Source of the DNA: Clostridiales bacterium UBA4706
Lineage (GTDB): Bacteria > Bacillota > Clostridia > Oscillospirales > Oscillospiraceae
Direction: 5' to 3'
DNA length: 6,109 bases
Assembly: GCA_002404605.1 (NCBI GenBank)
Contig: DHKA01000005.1
Location: 1-6,109, forward strand
A program made the translations under genes and the position numbers. Under the pieces are notes generated by a model. It had not been told where the DNA came from, did not search any database, and saw only the letters and a list, made by a program, of their open reading frames with translations. Shown in pieces: positions 5,681 through 6,109 of the stretch. Numbering within the stretch: position 1 is the stretch's first letter; each line of letters opens with the position of its first letter.

Positions 5681-6109
5681 AATAATCCAGATTGACGACG
5701 TAGCGCGCCTGGTTCTCGATCCACGCGCGGCGCGGCTCGACCTCGTCGCCCATGAGAACGGTGAATATCTCATCGGCGCGCTGCGCATCCTCGAGCGTGA
5801 TGCGGCGGAGCGTCCGGCGCTCGGGGTCCATCGTCGTTTCCCAGAGCTCGTGCGGATCCATCTCGCCGAGACCTTTGAAGCGGGAGATATCCACTTTCGC
5901 GTCCGGGTTGTCGCCGCGCAGCTCGCGGGAGATGGCGTCGCGCTCCGGCTCGGAGTACGCCACGCGCTGCTGCTTGCCGCGGCTCAGCTTGAAGAGCGGC
6001 GGCACGGCGGAATAGACATAGCCGTTTTCGATGAGCGGCCGCATATACCGGAAGAAGAACGTGAGAAGAAGCGTCCGGATGTGCGAGCCGTCCACATCGG
6101 CATCGGCCA
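5679..6109 (-). CDS. gyrB: DNA gyrase subunit B, C-terminal part (cut by window edge)
   Basis: ATPase subunit of the type IIA topoisomerase DNA gyrase, which with GyrA introduces negative supercoils into DNA in the cytoplasm. Only the last 142 complete codons are present; the ATPase domain and the start lie beyond the right edge. The visible part begins inside the TOPRIM domain: its first residues read ADADVDGSHIRTLLLTFF, giving the metal-binding Asp triad (visible residues 2, 4 and 6). The GyrB signature RFKGLGEM follows at visible residues 76-83, then the conserved tail with LWETTMDPE and a terminal YVVNLDY. There is no sign of the large insertion found in proteobacterial GyrB. The GTG at 6095 is an internal Val codon, not a start. 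The TAA stop (5679-5681) runs into the gyrA Shine-Dalgarno site, so the two subunits are co-transcribed and probably translated in step. ParE is the alternative, but the adjoining GyrA-type subunit argues for gyrB. Confidence 0.96.
   Translation of the reverse strand, partial: ADADVDGSHIRTLLLTFFFRYMRPLIENGYVYSAVPPLFKLSRGKQQRVAYSEPERDAISRELRGDNPDAKVDISRFKGLGEMDPHELWETTMDPERRTLRRITLEDAQRADEIFTVLMGDEVEPRRAWIENQARYVVNLDY

Overview
The window is a block of housekeeping genes, all transcribed leftwards (minus strand). The DNA is GC-rich by eye, Shine-Dalgarno sites are strong (AAGGAGG, GGAGG, AGGGAG) and gyrB sits directly before gyrA. The proteins read like those of Clostridia. The GC richness and the hairpin repeats at 434-549, which resemble repeats I recall from Oscillospiraceae/Ruminococcaceae genomes, suggest a GC-rich gut-type clostridium of that group. 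This placement is inference; no marker here settles the species.

In transcription order, from the right end: the C-terminal part of gyrB (5679-6109, cut by the window edge); gyrA complete (3150-5666); a small membrane-anchored protein with a SHOCT-like C-terminus and a Cys/His cluster (2763-3149); rnhA for ribonuclease HI (2305-2739); and an ABC exporter half-transporter (554-2308). The gaps are 12 nt, 0 nt (TAAATG), 23 nt and a 4-nt overlap (GTGA), so these five genes look like one operon. No promoter was seen inside it. Gyrase supercools the template in the negative direction and RNase HI removes RNA:DNA hybrids, so those genes share the theme of template topology. The exporter and the SHOCT-like protein have no obvious link to it.

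A 191-nt gap (363-553) separates this operon from asnS. It holds two copies of one hairpin repeat placed head-to-head (434-487 and 498-549), then a near-consensus promoter (TTGCAA, 17 bp, TATAAT) with an 8-bp-arm dyad symmetric about its -10 region, a leader of about 24 nt and a good Shine-Dalgarno site. The N-terminal 120 codons of asnS (asparaginyl-tRNA synthetase) run off the left edge. The leader has no room for a T-box.

No clearly new multi-gene system is present. The points most worth a second look are the inverted repeat pair, whose two copies differ by a compensatory base pair, the dyad over the asnS promoter, and the uncharacterised SHOCT-like protein in the gyrase operon.
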